A stretch of 64,000 nt of DNA from Rhodococcus sovatensis (GTDB lineage: Bacteria > Actinomycetota > Actinomycetes > Mycobacteriales > Mycobacteriaceae), in the NCBI RefSeq assembly GCF_037327425.1, contig NZ_CP147846.1:2232001-2296000 (forward strand), read 5' to 3'. The notes beneath the pieces were generated by a model. It did not search any database. It saw nothing but the letters and a program-made list of their open reading frames with translations, and had not been told where the DNA came from. Positions 60,759 through 64,000 of the stretch are shown piece after piece (positions within the stretch are counted from its first letter, which is position 1; every line of letters begins with the position of its first letter). Both the position numbers and the translations under genes were made by a program.

Positions 60759-62585
60759 ATGACGACCGTCGTGGATCAGATCCTTCAGCACGTGTTCGAC
60801 GCCTGTCAGGGTGACAAGTCCGGAAGCGTTGCCGATTACATCCCAGAATTGGCCGACGTCACTCCCGACGGCTTCGGCATTGCGCTCGCAACGAGCGACG
60901 GGTACGTCTACCAAGTAGGCGACACCGCAGTTCCGTTCACCATCCAGTCGATTTCCAAGCCGTTCACCTACGGGCTCGCTCTCGCCGACCGTGGCGAAAC
61001 GGCAGTTGCACAGAAGATCGACATCGAGCCGTCCGGCGAGCCGTTCAACGAAATCAGCCTCGATCCGATCACAGAGCGTCCTCGCAACCCCATGATCAAT
61101 GCCGGTGCTATCACGTCGGCCTCGCTTGTCGCGGGCCCGTCACCGGAAGCACGATTCGAACGCATCCGGAGGGCCTACTCGCGGTACGCGGGGCGCGAAC
61201 TGACGTTCAACACCGCCGTCTACGAGTCCGAGGCCCGGACCGGAAACCGCAACAGGGCAATCGGATACATGTTGCGCTCGTTCGACATCATCGAAAGCGA
61301 TCCTGAAGCTGCAGTGGACCTGTACTTTCGACAGTGCTCGATCGACGTGACGGCGGTCGACCTCGCGATGATGGCTGCAACCATGGCCAACAACGGGTTG
61401 AACCCCCGGACAAGGGAGCGTGCGCTGGCACCCGCCCTCGTCGAGCGCGTGTTGAGTGTCATGACCACCTGCGGGATGTACGACGGCGCCGGCGATTGGG
61501 TCGCCCGGGTCGGAATGCCTGCGAAGAGTGGAGTGGGCGGCGGGGTTCTCGCGGTGCTTCCAGGGCAGATGGGTATTGCGGTCTATTCACCTCGGCTCGA
61601 TCACCACGGAAACAGTGTCCGCGGTGTCGCGGCATGCCGTGAGCTCTCGAAAAAGCTCGAACTGCATTTTCTCCACGTCACCCGCGCCGCCCGATCGGCA
61701 ATTCGAGGCAAGTACACCGTCGGCGAGGCCCCCTCCCGGAAACGACGTGGGGACGTCGAACAGGCTGCGCTCGCCCAGTTCGGTCCCCGGGCACGTGTGT
61801 ACGAACTGCACGGGGACTTGTTGTTCTCCGGCGCCGAGACAGCGGTGCGCGAGATCGGCAACCTCGACGAGGAACTCGATGCCCTCGTCATCGATGTCCG
61901 TGGGGTGGACGAGGTCAGCGATATCGCCAGGACGATGTTCGACAGTCTGCGCAGTCACCTGGCCGCCCGCGGATGCCGGGCCTCGCTCGTCGACCCCCGG
62001 GCGGTGATGGGTCAGACCGCCTCGAGTATCGATCCCGACGCGGTCGCCGGCCGGGTCTTCGGCGATCTGGGATCTGCGATTCAGTGGGCGGAAGAGCTTC
62101 TCCTCGACCGCTACTGCGTCGGCCCGCGTCAACCGGAAGTGATCGAGCCGCAACAACATCCGGTTCTCAGTGGGCTGACCGAACAGCAATACGCGCGAGT
62201 GGCGTCCGTTCTGACCACGAGACGGTACGCCCGCGGCGAGGTCGTAGTCGCGAGTGGCCAGCCCGCAGCAGGGTTGTTTCTCGTGCTTGCCGGACAGGTG
62301 TCTTCGACGTTCATTGCGCCCGGCGGTTCTCGCCACCGCATTTCGACGTTGTCCCCCGGAATGAGTTTCGGCGAGATGCCGCTGCTTGCGAAGACGCGCT
62401 TCATTCTCGACTTCTGTGCCGACACCCCATTGTCGGTGGCAGTGATTTCGGTGCACGACTTCGAGTCGCTCACCGAGAACGCACCGGAGGTCAAGCTTCA
62501 GTTGCTGACGTCGTTGGCAACGGGCGCTTACATGCAGATGAACACGGCGATCAAGTCCCTCGGGCAGTTCGACGTCGGGAGGTAG
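60759..62585 (+). CDS. glsA: Glutaminase A fused to STAS and cyclic-nucleotide-binding domains
   Basis: Hydrolyses glutamine to glutamate and ammonia. 608 aa. Residues 1-310: glutaminase with catalytic Ser64-x-x-Lys67 in QSISKPFTY and the PAKSGVGGGV strand. About 330-440: STAS domain (ARVYELHGDLLFSGAETAVRE). About 470-590: cyclic-nucleotide-binding-like domain with YARGEVVVASGQPAAGLFLVLAGQVSS and a FGEMPLL phosphate-binding cassette. The C-terminal parts are likely to regulate the enzyme. ATG 60759 lies after GGAGCATAGGG. Confidence 0.93.
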   Translation: MTTVVDQILQHVFDACQGDKSGSVADYIPELADVTPDGFGIALATSDGYVYQVGDTAVPFTIQSISKPFTYGLALADRGETAVAQKIDIEPSGEPFNEISLDPITERPRNPMINAGAITSASLVAGPSPEARFERIRRAYSRYAGRELTFNTAVYESEARTGNRNRAIGYMLRSFDIIESDPEAAVDLYFRQCSIDVTAVDLAMMAATMANNGLNPRTRERALAPALVERVLSVMTTCGMYDGAGDWVARVGMPAKSGVGGGVLAVLPGQMGIAVYSPRLDHHGNSVRGVAACRELSKKLELHFLHVTRAARSAIRGKYTVGEAPSRKRRGDVEQAALAQFGPRARVYELHGDLLFSGAETAVREIGNLDEELDALVIDVRGVDEVSDIARTMFDSLRSHLAARGCRASLVDPRAVMGQTASSIDPDAVAGRVFGDLGSAIQWAEELLLDRYCVGPRQPEVIEPQQHPVLSGLTEQQYARVASVLTTRRYARGEVVVASGQPAAGLFLVLAGQVSSTFIAPGGSRHRISTLSPGMSFGEMPLLAKTRFILDFCADTPLSVAVISVHDFESLTENAPEVKLQLLTSLATGAYMQMNTAIKSLGQFDVGR

Positions 62586-62620
62586 GCCACCCGACGCACG
62601 AACCGCACGGCCGCACGAAC

Positions 62621-62655
62621 TGCACTGCTGCTACGTCCTGCACTGCTGCTACGTC
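62621..62655. repeat. Two-copy 18-bp tandem repeat at the rskA 3' end
   Basis: TGCACTGCTGCTACGTC occurs at 62621-62637 and 62639-62655. The second copy covers the last codons and stop of rskA; the first lies in the gap to glsA. Probably a recent small duplication. Confidence 0.7.
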
Positions 62656-63407
62656 GACAGGGTCAGCATGGTCAGCACCTCGGTGGGCTGAGGAGATCCG
62701 CCTGCGGGCTCGAGCGAGAACGCAAAGTTCGTCGACGCACCCATGCCGTCGATGACGGTACCGTCACCGCCGGAGAGTTGATCGGGAGTCACCAGACCCA
62801 CCGATCGCGGCGTGCCGTCCACGAACCACATCTGATAGTCCTGTCCGGCTGCGGGTTCGGGGACGCCGTCGAGCGTGACGACAACCGAATCCGATTCGCG
62901 CGAGTAGGAGACGGTTGCGGTTCCTCCGCCCGGGAAGTCAACCGTCGTGGTCCTGGCATCCGGTGCAGCCGCGATCTGCTCGGCCTGCGTGGGGACCGGG
63001 TCGTTGCCGAGGACTTGATCGACGACGACGCCACCGCCGACTGCGACGACCACCACAGCTGCCGCGGCCATCATGGTCGTTCGCCATCGGTTGCTTCGGC
63101 GATCGCGATGCCCTTTCAGGCTCGACACGGTGGATGCGGGCGGTGCCGGTGGAGTCACCTGCGTCGTAGCCCGGATCTCGTCGAGCACACGAGTTTTCAG
63201 GTCTTCCGGCGGTTCGATCGCATCCAGGACCGACACCAGGGCCAACGTTTCCTGGATCTCACTGACCAGGATGTTGAACTGGACACGAGAGGTGTAATCG
63301 ACCGACTCGAGGTCCTGCTCGATCTCGGCGTACTCGGCCGCGCTCAGGGCATCGAGGGCGTACACCTCTGCGGCGTCGAGCAACCGTTGTCGCGATGCTT
63401 CGCTCAT
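62649..63407 (-). CDS. rskA: Anti-sigma-K factor
   Basis: Membrane-bound regulator that holds SigK inactive. 252 aa: N-terminal sigma-binding helices (RQRLLDAAEVYALDALSAAEYAEIEQDL, typical of RskA), one membrane segment at about 115-135 (TTMMAAAAVVVVAVGGGVVV) and an extracytoplasmic C-terminal RskA domain (DYQMWFVDGTPRSVGL). ATG 63407 overlaps the sigK stop (ATGA), so the pair is made in step. Release in mycobacteria is by regulated proteolysis. Confidence 0.93.
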   Translation of the reverse strand: MSEASRQRLLDAAEVYALDALSAAEYAEIEQDLESVDYTSRVQFNILVSEIQETLALVSVLDAIEPPEDLKTRVLDEIRATTQVTPPAPPASTVSSLKGHRDRRSNRWRTTMMAAAAVVVVAVGGGVVVDQVLGNDPVPTQAEQIAAAPDARTTTVDFPGGGTATVSYSRESDSVVVTLDGVPEPAAGQDYQMWFVDGTPRSVGLVTPDQLSGGDGTVIDGMGASTNFAFSLEPAGGSPQPTEVLTMLTLST

Positions 63408-63976
63408 GAGGGTGTCACCCCCAGACATGTCTTCAACTTGATCAATCCGTCCCGTATTCGCGATTTGATGGTCGGCACCGCCACACCGAGCCGTTCCGCC
63501 ACCTCGCGGTAGGTCCAACCGCTGTAGTAGGCCATTCGTACCGATTCACGTTGCGTATCGGTCAATGTGTCGAGGCATGCGATCACGGCGTCGGACTCGA
63601 GTCGCTGCGTCACGGCCTCGAGCACTTCGTCGTGCTCGGGGGAATGACTGATCGCCCCGTACGCCGCTTCACGATCGGTACCGGATTGTTCGGACCGCAC
63701 ACGATCGACCGCGCGACGATGCGCCAGAGTCATGATCCAGGCGAGTGGGCTTCCCTGGTTCGGGTCGTAGTTCGGAGCCGATCGCCAGATCTGAAGGAAA
63801 ACCTCCTGGGTGGTCTCCTCGCTGTATCCGGGATCGCGCAGTACCCGAAGAACCATGCCGTAGACACGAGCGCTCGTGGCGTCGTACAACTCACCGAAAG
63901 CGCGCTGATCCCCGGAGGCGACGGCAGCCATCAGCCGACGTAGCTTCTCCGCTTCGTCCGCTCGCAAGTTTCGCAA
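63404..63976 (-). CDS. sigK: ECF RNA polymerase sigma factor SigK
   Basis: ECF sigma factor: region 2 in AFGELYDATSARVYGMVLRVLRDPGYSEETTQEVFLQIWRSAP, region 4 in IACLDTLTDTQRESVRMAYYSGWTYREVAERLGVAVPTIKSRIRDGLIKLK. Pairing with rskA identifies it as SigK. In mycobacteria SigK controls its own operon and secreted antigens. The start is uncertain: TTG 63976 or 63965 are the only candidates in the window, and the frame is open to the window end, so the real start may lie beyond it. Confidence 0.9.
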   Translation of the reverse strand: MRNLRADEAEKLRRLMAAVASGDQRAFGELYDATSARVYGMVLRVLRDPGYSEETTQEVFLQIWRSAPNYDPNQGSPLAWIMTLAHRRAVDRVRSEQSGTDREAAYGAISHSPEHDEVLEAVTQRLESDAVIACLDTLTDTQRESVRMAYYSGWTYREVAERLGVAVPTIKSRIRDGLIKLKTCLGVTPS

Positions 63977-64000
63977 TTGGGCGCTCGGAACCGCGCACGC

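Overview
The window is a high-GC actinobacterial chromosome segment. Gene content and order match the mycolic-acid Mycobacteriales, most likely Rhodococcus or a close relative. The order ppiB / rel-apt-lipoprotein-secF-secD-yajC-ruvBAC-yebC-pdxT-tesB-pdxS and pimA-patA-pgsA-HIT-thrS is the one known from Mycobacterium tuberculosis, and the PI-mannoside and arabinan enzymes (pgsA, patA, pimA, aftC) imply a mycobacterial-type envelope. The genus is inferred from gene content; no rRNA is present.

Layout. (1) 1-23.7 kb: two tandem secreted cyclophilins, a 230-bp nested palindrome, then a long minus-strand run: stringent response (rel), purine salvage (apt), peptide-binding lipoprotein, protein export (secDF-yajC), Holliday-junction processing (ruvABC), YebC, PLP synthesis (pdxST), a thioesterase, a LemA-Nudix fusion, PIM lipid synthesis, a HIT protein and thrS. 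Many neighbours overlap as ATGA or GTGA, so translation is probably coupled. (2) 23.7-24.3 kb: four tRNA genes, Val(CAC), Gly(GCC), Cys(GCA) and Val(GAC). (3) 24,297-35,421: an 11.1-kb integrated element in the 3' end of tRNA-Val(GAC), bounded by a 24-bp direct repeat and, just inside each end, a matching pair of 9-bp sites. It encodes integrase, excisionase, a RepA-like ATPase, a phage WhiB, HNH nuclease, large terminase, portal, scaffold, HK97-type capsid and two head-connector-like proteins, but no tail, lysis or recognisable small terminase gene. It resembles a capsid-forming phage satellite more than a decayed prophage. A 986-bp IS5-family element has landed in the terminase gene. (4) 35.4-50.8 kb: small metabolic genes, zapE, a RibD-like reductase, aftC, msrB, a MaoC hydratase and a probable five-gene minus-strand operon hemE-hemY-hemQ-HAD-molybdopterin oxidoreductase. 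(5) 50.8-64 kb: DUF3000, RNase D, fadAB beta-oxidation genes, a Tat-type amidohydrolase, a sugar MFS transporter, dxs, a three-domain glutaminase and sigK-rskA.

The main item of interest is the satellite-like element: its end sites, a nine-copy TGACCCA iteron cluster beside the replication ATPase gene, and a possible plus-strand small RNA. Secondary items are the 1.7-1.9 kb palindrome, several degenerate-active-site enzymes and the heme/molybdoenzyme operon. All family assignments come from reading the sequence; no database search was run.
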